Origin: Streptomyces regalis
GTDB taxonomy: Bacteria; Actinomycetota; Actinomycetes; Streptomycetales; Streptomycetaceae
Reading direction: 5' to 3'
Length of the DNA stretch: 64,000 nt
NCBI RefSeq assembly: GCF_001509475.1
Contig: NZ_LLZG01000323.1
Location: forward strand, 1-64,000
In this document: positions 25,689-34,643 of the stretch, in pieces
Layout of the letters: the number at the start of each line of letters is the position of its first letter
Position numbering within the stretch: the first letter of the stretch is position 1
The notes under the pieces: generated by a model
Databases searched by the model: none
Told to the model about the DNA's origin: nothing
Seen by the model: only the letters and a program-made list of their open reading frames with translations
Position numbers and translations under genes: made by a program

Positions 25689-27227
25689 ATGGCAGAGCCG
25701 AGGCCCGTTCTGGAGATGACGGGCATAGTCAAGGAGTTTCCGGGGGTACGGGCTCTGTCGGGCGTCGACTTCCGGCTCTTCCCCGGAGAGATTCACGCCC
25801 TCATGGGCGAGAACGGCGCGGGGAAGTCCACGCTGATCAAGGTGCTGACCGGGGTTTACTCCCTGGACGGCGGCACCGTCACCCTCGACGGCAAGTCGGT
25901 GCACATCGGCAGCCCGCTGCAGGCGCAGCAGGCCGGCATCAGCACGGTCTACCAGGAGGTCAACCTCTGCCCCAACCTGTCGGTGGCGGAGAACATCTTC
26001 ATCGGACGTGAACCCACGCGCGGGGGCCGCATCCAGTGGAAGCGGATGCGCAAGGAGGCCGCGGAGCTGGTCGACCGGCTCGGCCTCGACATCGACGTGA
26101 CCGCGCCCCTGTCCTCGTACCCGCTGGCCGTGCAGCAACTGGTCGCGATCGTACGGTCGGTGGGCACCGGCGACAGCGACGGAGAGGGCTCCGGCACCAA
26201 GGTGCTGGTCCTGGACGAACCCACCTCCAGCCTGGACCGCGACGAGGTCCTCGAACTGTTCCGCCTGATGCGGCGCCTCAGGGACGAGGGCGTCGCGATC
26301 CTCTTCGTGTCGCACTTCCTCGACCAGATCTACGAGATCTGCGACCGCATGACCGTGCTGCGCAACGGCACCCTGGTCGGCGAGCACATGGTCCGCGACC
26401 TCGACCAGGTCGGGCTGATCGAGCTGATGATCGGCAAGGCCCTGGACCAGCTGGAGGAGCTGCACGAGCACCAGCTGCGCTCCGACGTCGGCGAGACCCT
26501 GCTCGAGGCCGAGGGGCTGGGCCGCGCCGGCGGCATCGCCCCCTTCGACCTGGAGATCAAGAAGGGCGAGGTGATCGGCCTCGCCGGGCTGCTCGGCTCG
26601 GGCCGCACCGAACTGGCCCGGCTGCTCTTCGGCGCCGACCAGCCCGACAGCGGCAAGGTGACCATCGGCGGCAAGCAGGTCTCGATGAGCGCCCCGAACG
26701 ACGCCATCGGTGCCGGAGTCGCGTTCTGCTCGGAGAACCGCAAGACCGAGGGCCTCGTCCCCGATCTGACGGTGCGGGAGAACATCATCCTCGCCCTCCA
26801 GGCGGCGCGCGGCTGGACCCGGCCCATCCCGGCCGCCCAGCGCGACGAACTCGTCGCCAAGTACATCAAGGCGCTGGACATCCGCCCCGCCAACCCCGAG
26901 GCCAGAGTCGGCCAGTTGAGCGGCGGCAACCAGCAGAAGGTGCTGCTCGCCCGCTGGCTGATCACGCAGCCGCAACTGCTGATCCTCGACGAGCCCACGC
27001 GCGGCATCGACATCGGCGCCAAGGCCGAGATCCAGAAGCTCGTGGTGTCCCTCTCCGAGGACGGCATGGCCGTGCTCTACATCGCGGCCGAGCTGGAGGA
27101 GGTCCTCCGCCTCAGCCACACCATCGGCGTACTGCGCGACCGCAAGCTGGTCGCGCGGCTCACCAACGGGCCGGAGATCACCACCAGCAAGATCCTGGAG
27201 ACCATCGCGAGCGGAGAACACCAGTGA
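25689..27227 (+). CDS. ytfR: Sugar ABC transporter ATPase, tandem domains (YtfR type)
   Basis: 512 residues with AGGAGAGG before the ATG. Domain 1: Walker [12 protein letters not shown]-loop TVYQEVNLCPNLSVAENIF, signature-like PLAVQQLVAIVRSV and Walker B LVLDEPTSSLD. Domain 2: degenerate Walker [26 protein letters not shown] and [13 protein letters not shown]. It powers uptake through the two permeases downstream. Its GTGA stop/start overlap with ytfT shows tight coupling. An acidic, Ser/Gly-rich insert (GTGDSDGEGSGT) stands before the first Walker B. Confidence 0.93.
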   Translation: MAEPRPVLEMTGIVKEFPGVRALSGVDFRLFPGEIHALMGENGAGKSTLIKVLTGVYSLDGGTVTLDGKSVHIGSPLQAQQAGISTVYQEVNLCPNLSVAENIFIGREPTRGGRIQWKRMRKEAAELVDRLGLDIDVTAPLSSYPLAVQQLVAIVRSVGTGDSDGEGSGTKVLVLDEPTSSLDRDEVLELFRLMRRLRDEGVAILFVSHFLDQIYEICDRMTVLRNGTLVGEHMVRDLDQVGLIELMIGKALDQLEELHEHQLRSDVGETLLEAEGLGRAGGIAPFDLEIKKGEVIGLAGLLGSGRTELARLLFGADQPDSGKVTIGGKQVSMSAPNDAIGAGVAFCSENRKTEGLVPDLTVRENIILALQAARGWTRPIPAAQRDELVAKYIKALDIRPANPEARVGQLSGGNQQKVLLARWLITQPQLLILDEPTRGIDIGAKAEIQKLVVSLSEDGMAVLYIAAELEEVLRLSHTIGVLRDRKLVARLTNGPEITTSKILETIASGEHQ

Positions 27228-28333
27228 GCACCCCATCCGTGGCCACGACTTCCCGATGGCGAGCGCTGACGCACCACAACCTGTTCTGGCCCGTCGCGGT
27301 CCTGATCGCCCTGCTGCTCGTCAACGTCCCCTTCACACCCGACTTCTTCGCGATCAAGATGACGGACGGCCACCTCTACGGCAGCCTCGTCTCGATCGTG
27401 CTGTTCGGCTCGCCGCTGATCCTGGTGGCGGTCGGTATGACCCTGGTCATCGCCACCGGCGGCATCGACCTCTCCGTGGGCGCCGTGGTCGCCATCACCG
27501 GCGCCCTGACCTGCTCGTACATCAGTGATCAGGCCGATCAGAACGCCCTGGCAGGAGTCTTCCTGGCCATGGGCATCGGGCTGGTGGCGGCGGTCGTCTG
27601 CGGCCTGTGGAACGGCTTCCTGGTCGCCCGGATGGGCATCCAGCCGATCATCGCGACCTTGATCATCATGGTCGCCGGACGCGGTGTCGCCCAGCTGATC
27701 ACCGACGGCCAGATCATCACCATCAACAGCGAGCCGTACAAGCTGATCGGCGGCGGCTACTGGCTGACCCTGCCCTTCTCCATCTTCGTGGTGGCCGCGG
27801 TCGTGGCCGTCACGGTGGCCCTGACCCGCCGTACGGCGCTCGGCCTGCTCGTGGAGTCGGTCGGCGGCAACGCCGAGGCCAGCCGCCTGGTCGGCATCCG
27901 GTCCCGGCGCATCAAGATCATGGTGTACATGTTCTGCGCCCTGTGCGCGGGCATCGCGGGCCTGATGATCAGCTCCAACACCTCGGCCGCGGACGGCAAC
28001 AACGCCGGCCTGTGGATCGAGCTGGACGCGATCCTCGCGGTCGTCATCGGCGGCACCTCGCTGCTCGGCGGCCGGTTCTCGATCGGCGGCACGGTGGTCG
28101 GCGCCCTCGTGATCCAGACCCTGACCACCACGATCTACACCATCGGCGTGCCCACCCAGACCAACCTGGTCTTCAAGGCCGTCGTCGTCATCATCGTCTG
28201 CCTGCTGCAGTCCCCGAAGTTCCGGGCCAAGGTCTTCGGGGCCAACGGTCCCAAGGGGCTGCGCCGGGCCGCCGCCCCGGCTCCGGCCACTCCCGCCGCC
28301 GACGCCGCCCCGAAGATGGAGGTGTCGCGATGA
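27224..28333 (+). CDS. ytfT: Sugar ABC transporter permease 1 (YtfT type)
   Basis: 369 residues from the GTG at 27224, which overlaps the ytfR stop by four bases. About nine membrane segments, with the CUT2 marks GMTLVIATGGIDLSVGAVVA, RMGIQPIIATLIIMVAGRGV, LLVESVGGNAEASRLVGI and LAVVIGGTSLLGGRFSIGG. It pairs with the downstream permease as a heterodimer, as in the YtfT/YjfF system. The last 40 residues are Ala/Pro-rich and cytoplasmic. Confidence 0.92.
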   Translation: MSTPSVATTSRWRALTHHNLFWPVAVLIALLLVNVPFTPDFFAIKMTDGHLYGSLVSIVLFGSPLILVAVGMTLVIATGGIDLSVGAVVAITGALTCSYISDQADQNALAGVFLAMGIGLVAAVVCGLWNGFLVARMGIQPIIATLIIMVAGRGVAQLITDGQIITINSEPYKLIGGGYWLTLPFSIFVVAAVVAVTVALTRRTALGLLVESVGGNAEASRLVGIRSRRIKIMVYMFCALCAGIAGLMISSNTSAADGNNAGLWIELDAILAVVIGGTSLLGGRFSIGGTVVGALVIQTLTTTIYTIGVPTQTNLVFKAVVVIIVCLLQSPKFRAKVFGANGPKGLRRAAAPAPATPAADAAPKMEVSR

Positions 28334-29361
28334 GTGCGACCACCAAGACCCCCACGGTGCCGGAAGGCCGTACGGCGTCCCAGGCGTCCGCGGTCACCCG
28401 CCTGCTCGGCGACCGGCGGCTGCCCGTCCTGGTCACGGCCGCCCTGTTCCTCGCGATGTACATCACCGGTCTCAGCCGGTACCAGAACTACGGGTTCGCC
28501 GAACCGCAGGTCTTCCTCAACCTGTTCATCGACAACGGCTATCTGCTGGTCGCCGCCGTCGGTGCCACCTTCGTCATCCTGTCCGGGGGCATCGACCTGT
28601 CCGTGGGCTCGTTGATCGGCTTCACCACCATGTTCACGGCATGGCTGGTGGAGCGTCAGGGTCTGCCGCTGCTGCTGGTCATCCCGCTCGCTCTGGCGGT
28701 GGGTGCGTTCGGCGGCTTCCTCATGGGCTATGTGATCCACAACTTCGAGATCCAGCCGTTCATCGTGACCCTCGCCGGCCTCTTCCTCTTCCGGGGCCTC
28801 TGCCTGGTCATCAGCAAGGAGTCCATCTCCATCAGCGACTCCACGGTGAGCAGCATGGCCCAGACACGGGTCTCGCTGGGACTGGGGGAGCTGTCGATCG
28901 GCGCCATCGTGGCCCTGGTCGTCCTCGCCGCCGCCTTCTACATACTCCACTACACGCGCTTCGGCCGCCGGGTGTACGCCGTCGGCGGCAACGAGCAGTC
29001 CGCGCTGCTGATGGGGCTCCCGCTGGGCGGTACGAAGATCGCCGTGTACACGATGAGCGGCTTCTGCTCGGCGCTGGCCGGCCTGCTGTTCATGCTGTAC
29101 ATCCAGTCCGGCGACCCGCTGCACGCCGTCGGCATGGAACTCGACGCGATCGCCGCGGTCGTCATCGGCGGCACGCTGCTGACGGGCGGCTCCGGCTACG
29201 TCCTGGGCACCCTGTTCGGTGTCCTCGTGCTGGGCCTGATCAAGAGCATCATCCAGTTCGAGGGCACGCTCAGCTCCTGGTGGACGAAGATCGCCACCGG
29301 TGTGCTGCTCTGCGCGTTCATCCTGATCCAGCGGGCGATGACGGCCCGTAAGCAGACCTGA
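28330..29361 (+). CDS. yjfF: Sugar ABC transporter permease 2 (YjfF type)
   Basis: 343 residues. The ATG at 28330 overlaps the ytfT stop (ATGA). The same CUT2 marks occur: [58 protein letters not shown] and AAVVIGGTLLTGGSGYVLG. It is the second half of the channel. The operon closes with a strong terminator 36 bases after the stop. Confidence 0.92.
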   Translation: MSATTKTPTVPEGRTASQASAVTRLLGDRRLPVLVTAALFLAMYITGLSRYQNYGFAEPQVFLNLFIDNGYLLVAAVGATFVILSGGIDLSVGSLIGFTTMFTAWLVERQGLPLLLVIPLALAVGAFGGFLMGYVIHNFEIQPFIVTLAGLFLFRGLCLVISKESISISDSTVSSMAQTRVSLGLGELSIGAIVALVVLAAAFYILHYTRFGRRVYAVGGNEQSALLMGLPLGGTKIAVYTMSGFCSALAGLLFMLYIQSGDPLHAVGMELDAIAAVVIGGTLLTGGSGYVLGTLFGVLVLGLIKSIIQFEGTLSSWWTKIATGVLLCAFILIQRAMTARKQT

Positions 29362-29396
29362 CCCGAAGGGCGCTCCGCACCGACGCGGCCCGTCAC

Positions 29397-29439
29397 CCGA
29401 GCGGTCCGTCACACGCCTGCCGTGCGACGGACCGCTCGG
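29397..29439 (+). terminator. Strong terminator of the ytfQRT-yjfF operon
   Basis: A 14-bp perfect stem, CCGAGCGGTCCGTC / GACGGACCGCTCGG, is followed by CGTTTTAC. Confidence 0.9.
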
Positions 29440-29585
29440 CGTTTTACGGAACCCGGCGGCGGAGGGATCGCGGCGAATGGTCTGGCTTGACCTCAACTGA
29501 GTAATCCGGAAAGACCAGTTCCGCACATAATCTTCACGAGAGGCTCTAGGAACGATCCCTGTGCGGAATCTAGTCTTCCCGCGTC

Positions 29586-30473
29586 ATGGACTACTGCCAC
29601 CCGTGCCGACGGCACCTGAATGGCGCCCTCGCCTGCCCCGGGTGCGGCGCCGCGATCGACGAGCTACGCGTGTACGCGAGCGCGGGTGACGCGTATCCGC
29701 AGATGTCTCCCATGGTCCAGCAGATACCCGCCCAGACGGCCGTGCAGGGCCAGTACGGTGGTGCCGGGTACGGCGGTGGCGAGTACCGGGACGAGTACGC
29801 CGCCCAGGAGGGCGCGTACCGGGACGGCGACGACGGCACCGGCGACGCATACGCGGGCAGCGACGACGGTCGGGACGGCTACGACGACGAGCCGGAGAAT
29901 GACGACGACCGCAACGAGCTGGACGATCTCGACGACCTGGACGACGACGAGGAGGAGTCCGCGGGCGGCGTGAGCCGTCGTGATCGCAAGGCTGCCGCGC
30001 ACCGGCGCCGCCGTCGCCGGGCCCTGTTGATCGCCGCGGGATTCGTCCTGGCCGCCGGGGGTCTGAGCCTCGCGGAACTCGGCATGGATGCCCCGGGCTC
30101 CAGCCCGAAGCCGGCGGCGGCAGGGGACGAGTCGGCGGAGGGTGCGGCGTCGGAGGAGGTGTCCGCGTCTCCGGGCGCGACGGACGGGACGACGCGCACG
30201 GACTCACCGTCCCCGGGTCCCTCGACGTCTCCCTCGGCTTCGAAGTCGCCGAAGAGCGAGGACGACAAGAAGAAGGACGAGGACAAGACCCCCGACAAGA
30301 ACGCCCCGTCGGCCACGACCGGCAACGGCGGCTCCGGCACGTCCACCTCGGCCCCCACCGCCACGTCCGGGCCGCAGGACCCGGCGCCGACGGAGGAACC
30401 GACCGCGTCGGTCCCGACCCCGGACCCGAAGCCGACGGAGACGTGTGAGCGGTTCCTGTGGTGGTGCACGTGA
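29586..30473 (+). CDS. Zinc-ribbon, single-span membrane protein (SCO2400-like)
   Basis: 295 residues. The N-terminus has a zinc-ribbon (MDYCHPCRRHLNGALACPGC: Cys4, Cys7, Cys17, Cys20). A Tyr/Gly-rich and then strongly acidic stretch follows (ENDDDRNELDDLDDLDDDEE). A basic cluster (HRRRRRRAL) precedes one membrane segment at about 143-160. The outer part is a long Ser/Thr/Pro/Lys-rich linker ending in CERFLWWCT, a possible disulfide tip. It has no Shine-Dalgarno, and arms TTCCGCAC/GTGCGGAA lie 18-67 bases upstream. The role is unknown; the layout would link a cytoplasmic partner to the wall. Confidence 0.8.
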   Translation: MDYCHPCRRHLNGALACPGCGAAIDELRVYASAGDAYPQMSPMVQQIPAQTAVQGQYGGAGYGGGEYRDEYAAQEGAYRDGDDGTGDAYAGSDDGRDGYDDEPENDDDRNELDDLDDLDDDEEESAGGVSRRDRKAAAHRRRRRRALLIAAGFVLAAGGLSLAELGMDAPGSSPKPAAAGDESAEGAASEEVSASPGATDGTTRTDSPSPGPSTSPSASKSPKSEDDKKKDEDKTPDKNAPSATTGNGGSGTSTSAPTATSGPQDPAPTEEPTASVPTPDPKPTETCERFLWWCT

Positions 30474-30557
30474 GTCGCTGGCGCATGTGAGCCGGTGACG
30501 CACGCAAGCCGATGGCGCGCGTGAACCGTTCACCTTCGCGAATCTCGACGCCCCACC

Positions 30558-30574
30558 TCACCTGTTCCGGGTGA
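30558..30574. promoter_or_regulatory. TCACC-N-GGGTGA inverted repeat before DUF2252 gene
   Basis: TCACCTGTTCCGGGTGA has one mismatch between its seven-base arms (TCACCTG/CGGGTGA). It lies 49 bases upstream of the start and is followed by ATCCC, as the related copies are followed by ATGCC. Confidence 0.5.
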
Positions 30575-30622
30575 TCCCACCGGTGCGCCGGGCTGTGACG
30601 ATGCGGGGCAGGAGGTCCGGTC

Positions 30623-32035
30623 ATGGCCACGATGCACGACGATCCGCTCTCCCCGGCCGAGCGCGCGGCACTCGGCAAGGAGGCACGCGCGCGCGTGCCG
30701 CGCTCCGCCCACGCCGTCCACGAGTCCGACGAGAAACGGCCGGACCCCATCGACATCATCGAGAGGCAGTCCGCCGCCCGCGTTCCCGAACTGGTCCCCG
30801 TCCGGTACGGCCGGATGCTCGAATCGCCGTTCCGCTTCTACCGGGGAGCCGCGGCGATCATGGCGTCCGACCTCGGCGCCGCGGCGCACACCGGGCTGTT
30901 CGCCCAGCTGTGCGGCGACGCGCACCTGCTGAACTTCCGGCTCCTCGCCTCCCCGGAACGCCATCTCGTCTTCGACATCAACGACTTCGACGAGACCCTG
31001 CCGGGCCCGTTCGAGTGGGACGTCAAGCGGCTCGCCGCGAGTCTGGTGATCGCCGGCCGGGCCAACGGGTTCCCGGCGAAGGAGTCCGACGGCGTGGTCC
31101 GCGCCGGAGTGGAGTCCTACCGCGAGCGCATGCGGGAGTTCGCCGGCCTGCGCACCCTCGACGTCTGGTACGCGCGGGACGACTTCGACCAGATCGCGGC
31201 GCTCCTGCCCGAGCCGCCCGGCAAGCAGGAGGAGCGGCGGGCCTCCCGGGCGGCGGCGAAGGCCCGTACCCGGACGAGTCTGCAGGCGGCCGCGAAGCTG
31301 ACCCGTGTGGTGGACGGCGCACCCCGGATCGTCTCGGATCCCCCCTTGATCACTCCCCTCGCGGAGCTGCTGCCCGGCACAGAGGGCGAGGAACTGGCAC
31401 AGGCCCTGCGGGAACTGGTCGCCGACTACGCCCACAGCCTGTCGTCGGAGCGGCGGCACCTGCTGAGCCGGTTCCACGTGGTCGACATGGCGCGCAAGGT
31501 CGTCGGGGTCGGCAGTGTCGGCACCCGTTGCTGGATCATCCTGCTGCTCGGCCGCGACGACGAGGACCCGCTGCTGCTGCAGGCCAAGGAGGCGGGCGAG
31601 TCGGTCCTCGCCCCCCACTGCGGCGCGAGCCCGTACGAGAACCAGGGCGAGCGGGTGGTCGCCGGGCAACGGCTCATGCAGGCCGCCGCCGACATCTTCC
31701 TCGGCTGGGAGCACGTCACGGGCATCGACGGCCGCGAACGCGACTTCTACGTACGGCAGTTGCGGGACTGGAAGGGCATCGCCCGCCCCGAGACCATGGA
31801 CCCCGGGACCCTCGCCCTGTTCGCCCGGATCTGCGGCGCCTCCCTAGCCCGGGCCCACGCCCGCTCCGGCGACCCGATCGCCATCGCCGCCTACCTCGGC
31901 CGCGGCACCACCTTCGACCGCGCCCTGGTCGAGTTCGCCCGTGCCTACGCCGACCAGAACGAACGCGACCACCAGGCCCTGACCGACGCCGTGACCGAGG
32001 GCCGCGTCATCGCCCTGGCCGATCCGACGGTGTGA
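30623..32035 (+). CDS. DUF2252 protein
   Basis: 470 residues with AGGAGG before the ATG. DUF2252 marks: VPVRYGRMLESPFRFYRGAA, AQLCGDAHLLNFRLL, LVFDINDFDETLPGPFEWDV, DWKGIARPETMDP and LARAHARSGD. The fold resembles the aminoglycoside-phosphotransferase/kinase group (GDAHLLNF and DINDFDE in the place of the catalytic loop and metal site), but no substrate is established. The palindromic element upstream groups it with the small membrane genes that follow. It is convergent with the antiporter gene, overlapping by 29 bases. Confidence 0.9.
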   Translation: MATMHDDPLSPAERAALGKEARARVPRSAHAVHESDEKRPDPIDIIERQSAARVPELVPVRYGRMLESPFRFYRGAAAIMASDLGAAAHTGLFAQLCGDAHLLNFRLLASPERHLVFDINDFDETLPGPFEWDVKRLAASLVIAGRANGFPAKESDGVVRAGVESYRERMREFAGLRTLDVWYARDDFDQIAALLPEPPGKQEERRASRAAAKARTRTSLQAAAKLTRVVDGAPRIVSDPPLITPLAELLPGTEGEELAQALRELVADYAHSLSSERRHLLSRFHVVDMARKVVGVGSVGTRCWIILLLGRDDEDPLLLQAKEAGESVLAPHCGASPYENQGERVVAGQRLMQAAADIFLGWEHVTGIDGRERDFYVRQLRDWKGIARPETMDPGTLALFARICGASLARAHARSGDPIAIAAYLGRGTTFDRALVEFARAYADQNERDHQALTDAVTEGRVIALADPTV

Positions 32036-33308
32036 CCCGGGTCGCCTCGGACACAGGCGCCTTCGGCTCGGACGCACCCTCACGTAGCCCGCGTCCCCCG
32101 GCGTCGGCGGAGGCGCGCGTGTACCAGTGGCCGTACCGCTGGGAGAGGGTCACGGCTGAGAGGCCCTGGAGGAGGATGCCGAGGGCGACGGTGACGGCGA
32201 CCACCCGGCCCAGCGTCTGTGTTCCCGGCACATGTTCCTCGACGATGAGCAGGGCCAGGACGACGGACGCGAGACCGCGCGGTCCGAACCAGCCGATGTA
32301 CGCGACCGTCGGCAACCGCAGCCCGCTGCCGAGCAGGGCGACGGCGACGGCGAGCATCCGCACGGCCGTCAGGCTGAGCACGGCGTACAGGACGATCTGC
32401 CAGGTCAGGTGCTGCAGCGCCGGGCCGATCAGCACCGCCCCGAAGACCATCAGGCTGATCGACGCCAGCAGCGCGCCGAGGTGCTCGGTGAACTCGGGCG
32501 TGCGGTCCGGGCCGTGCGGCAGGGTGTGCCCGAAGGCGAACCCGGCGACCCAGGCCGCGATGAAGCCGCTTCCGCCGGTGAGGACGGCCAGTTCGTACGC
32601 GGACACGGCGACGGCGAGCACGTAGACCTGTCCCCATGCCCGGGCCACCCAGCCGCGGGCCCGGGCCGCCCGCAGCAGCCGTCCGCCGATGTCGCCGGCC
32701 AGCAGGCCCAGGGCCGTGCTGAGCAGCAGGGAGCGCCAGAAGGCGCCCGCGACGCCCTCCTGCGCGTAGGACGTGCCGGGGACCCCGGCGGCGAAGACGA
32801 TGAAGAAGGGCAGCACCAGGCCGTCGTTCAGACCGCTCTCTATGTTGAGGCCGTGGCGGACGACCGGCGGCACGGAGGGCTCGGTCACGGCGGTCTTGCC
32901 CACGGCGGCGTCGGTCGGTGCGAGGATCGCCCCCACCAGGGCCAGCTCCCACACGCTCAGCCCGGGCAGCAGCGGCCACGCCAGCAGCCAGCCGGCGCCG
33001 ATGCACAGCGGAAGGCCGATGCCGAGCAGCCGGCCAGGCAGGAAGCCGCCCGCGACCAGGTCGCCGCGCCGCACGGCCATGGCGTCGGTGAACAGGACCA
33101 GCGTCAGGGCGGCTTCCATCAGAGCCGTGATCGGGGCGGCGTAGTGCTCGATGTCGACGACGTCGAGGACGGCGGGACCGATCAGGACGCCGCTCCCCGT
33201 GAACACGATCGCCGACGTGACCGGCGTGGCCGACAGCCGGCGCGATCCGAGGGCGTAGGCGGCGGTGACACCCGCCACCGCCAGCCCCGCCCAGGCACCA
33301 TCGCTCAT
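32007..33308 (-). CDS. Na+/H+ antiporter-like cation:proton exchanger (CPA1 type)
   Basis: 433 residues from the ATG at 33308 (GGAGGG upstream; the open frame is longer). About 12 membrane segments. The transport core is seen as GAILAPTDAAVGKTAVTEPS, then RHGLNIESGLNDGLVLPFFI, the Asp/Asn-bearing helices of CPA exchangers. Later, LPTVAYIGWFGPRGLASVVL is another family mark. The tail is hydrophilic. It would exchange Na+ or K+ for protons across the membrane. It is divergent from the DUF7144-like gene, with the inverted repeat at 33379 between them. Confidence 0.9.
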   Translation of the reverse strand: MSDGAWAGLAVAGVTAAYALGSRRLSATPVTSAIVFTGSGVLIGPAVLDVVDIEHYAAPITALMEAALTLVLFTDAMAVRRGDLVAGGFLPGRLLGIGLPLCIGAGWLLAWPLLPGLSVWELALVGAILAPTDAAVGKTAVTEPSVPPVVRHGLNIESGLNDGLVLPFFIVFAAGVPGTSYAQEGVAGAFWRSLLLSTALGLLAGDIGGRLLRAARARGWVARAWGQVYVLAVAVSAYELAVLTGGSGFIAAWVAGFAFGHTLPHGPDRTPEFTEHLGALLASISLMVFGAVLIGPALQHLTWQIVLYAVLSLTAVRMLAVAVALLGSGLRLPTVAYIGWFGPRGLASVVLALLIVEEHVPGTQTLGRVVAVTVALGILLQGLSAVTLSQRYGHWYTRASADAGGRGLREGASEPKAPVSEATRVTPSDRPGR

Positions 33309-33378
33309 CGCGCCGCCCTCCTCAGGCCTGGCGCCCCGTCCCCTGCTCCATGGCAGCAGGGGACGGGGCGGCGCGTCC

Positions 33379-33395
33379 TCACCCGTCGAGGGTGA
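33379..33395. promoter_or_regulatory. TCACCC-N5-GGGTGA inverted repeat
   Basis: Perfect six-base arms in the divergent spacer, 71 bases from the antiporter start and 80 bases from the DUF7144-like start. It could serve both genes. Confidence 0.55.
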
Positions 33396-33474
33396 CGACG
33401 GGCGCGGCCCTCGGGGATCAGTCTCGGGGGTGTACGGCTGCGCGCCGCAGCCCGGTGAGGAAAGGAGGTCGGCC

Positions 33475-33894
33475 ATGGGCACCACCGCTCGTCCCCAGTA
33501 CCGAGAGGGGGCGCAGGCAGCCGCCACCGGCCTGACGCTGTTCGCCGGAGTGATGCTGTTCATCTCCGGGGTCCTCGACGTCTTCCGGGGGATCATGGCG
33601 ATCGCCGAGGACGATGTCTACGTCGCCACGCCCAACTACGTCTTCAAGTTCGACCTGACCAGCTGGGGCTGGATCCACCTGGCGCTCGGGGCGCTCGCCG
33701 TGATCGTGAGCTTCGGCCTGTTCGCGGCGAAGACGTGGGCGAGGGTCGTCGGCGTCGGCGTCGCGGCACTGCTGATCATCGCCAACTTCCTGTCCATCCC
33801 GTACTACCCGGTGTGGTCGCTCACGCTGATCGCGCTGTACGCGTTCATCATCTGGGCGCTGTGTGTGGTGAAGCGGGACACGTTCGCCGACTAG
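33475..33894 (+). CDS. Four-helix membrane protein (DUF7144-like)
   Basis: 139 residues from the ATG at 33475, with AAAGGAGG upstream. Four membrane segments: TGLTLFAGVMLFISGVLDVF, WIHLALGALAVIVSFGLF, VVGVGVAALLIIANFLSI and SLTLIALYAFIIWALCVV. A short external loop (DDVYVATPNYVFKFDLTSWG) lies between helices 1 and 2. This small family is widespread in actinobacteria and has no known reaction. Confidence 0.88.
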   Translation: MGTTARPQYREGAQAAATGLTLFAGVMLFISGVLDVFRGIMAIAEDDVYVATPNYVFKFDLTSWGWIHLALGALAVIVSFGLFAAKTWARVVGVGVAALLIIANFLSIPYYPVWSLTLIALYAFIIWALCVVKRDTFAD

Positions 33895-33914
33895 GACGAC
33901 CTCGCCGTCCGTAG

Positions 33915-34118
33915 TCCGCCGGGCCCGGGCGCATTGCCCGAGCCACGGCATTCGCTGCGCCGGCCCGTACCGCGCTGGGCGCCGCCCTCGCCTGCCTGGT
34001 GGTGGAGGTCGTCGCCCTGGTCGTCGTGCGCCGCTTCTACCTGGACCATCTCCCGGCCGCCGTGCAGTCGGCCGCGGCCGCGGCGGCCGTCTTCGCACAG
34101 CCCACCCGTGAGGGGTGA
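33915..34118 (+). pseudogene. Fragment of a membrane protein without a start
   Basis: An open stretch after a TAG at 33912 reads ALGAALACLVVEVVALVVVR, then RFYLDHLPAAVQSAAAAAAV, and stops at 34116. A membrane helix followed by an Arg/Tyr-rich amphipathic segment looks like the middle of a larger membrane protein. There is no ATG/GTG start and no ribosome site. Probably the remains of a deleted gene, though chance coding bias cannot be excluded. Confidence 0.35.
34103..34117. promoter_or_regulatory. CACCC-N5-GGGTG inverted repeat before SHOCT gene 1
   Basis: CACCCGTGAGGGGTG is followed by ATGCC, 90 bases upstream of the start at 34207. It corresponds to the element at 35296. Confidence 0.5.
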
Positions 34119-34206
34119 TGCCTGGGTGGACCGCCCGGCGCACCGTGAAGGCGTCGGATCCCCGAGCGCCGCGCGGTTGTCGCGGCAGCGGCCAGCGGAG
34201 GCGATC

Positions 34207-34608
34207 ATGGACTATCCCCTGCTCAACGTGTTCCTGACCATGCTCTGGTTCTTCCTGTGGATCATGTGGCTGATGCTGCTGTTCCGCGTGGTCGTCGACG
34301 TCTTCCGGGACGACGCACTCAGCGGCTGGGCCAAGGCCGGCTGGACGCTGACGGTGTGTGTGCTGCCGTTCCTCGGCGTCTTCGTCTACCTGATCGCCCG
34401 TGGCCGCGGCATGGGCGAGCGCGAGCTGCGCCAGGCGCAGGACCGGGAGCGCGCGTTCCGGGCGCACGTCCAGCAGGCCGCCGCGGAGGGGCCCAGGACG
34501 CCGGGCGCCAAGGCGGACGAGCTGGGCAGGCTGGCCGCGTTGCACGACCGGGGCGCCATCAGCGACGCCGAGTACGAGCAGGCCAAGTCCAAGGTTCTGA
34601 CGAGCTGA
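34207..34608 (+). CDS. Two-helix membrane protein with C-terminal SHOCT motif, copy 1
   Basis: 133 residues. Two membrane helices (LLNVFLTMLWFFLWIMWLML and WTLTVCVLPFLGVFVYLIA, the PLD-nuclease-N-type hairpin), a charged helix, then a SHOCT end (KADELGRLAALHDRGAISDA, EYEQAKSKVL). SHOCT segments are short oligomerisation or targeting tails. About 75% like the protein at 35401. The 8-bp repeat CTGACGAG runs through the stop codon. Confidence 0.9.
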   Translation: MDYPLLNVFLTMLWFFLWIMWLMLLFRVVVDVFRDDALSGWAKAGWTLTVCVLPFLGVFVYLIARGRGMGERELRQAQDRERAFRAHVQQAAAEGPRTPGAKADELGRLAALHDRGAISDAEYEQAKSKVLTS

Positions 34609-34628
34609 CGAGCTGACGAGCTGACGCG
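34597..34628 (+). repeat. 8-bp tandem repeat x4 (CTGACGAG)
   Basis: Three exact units and one variant span the last codons and stop of the SHOCT gene at 34207. Gain or loss of a unit would change the frame but every frame soon meets a TGA. Confidence 0.85.
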
Positions 34629-34643
34629 GGGACGGGTGCCGAC

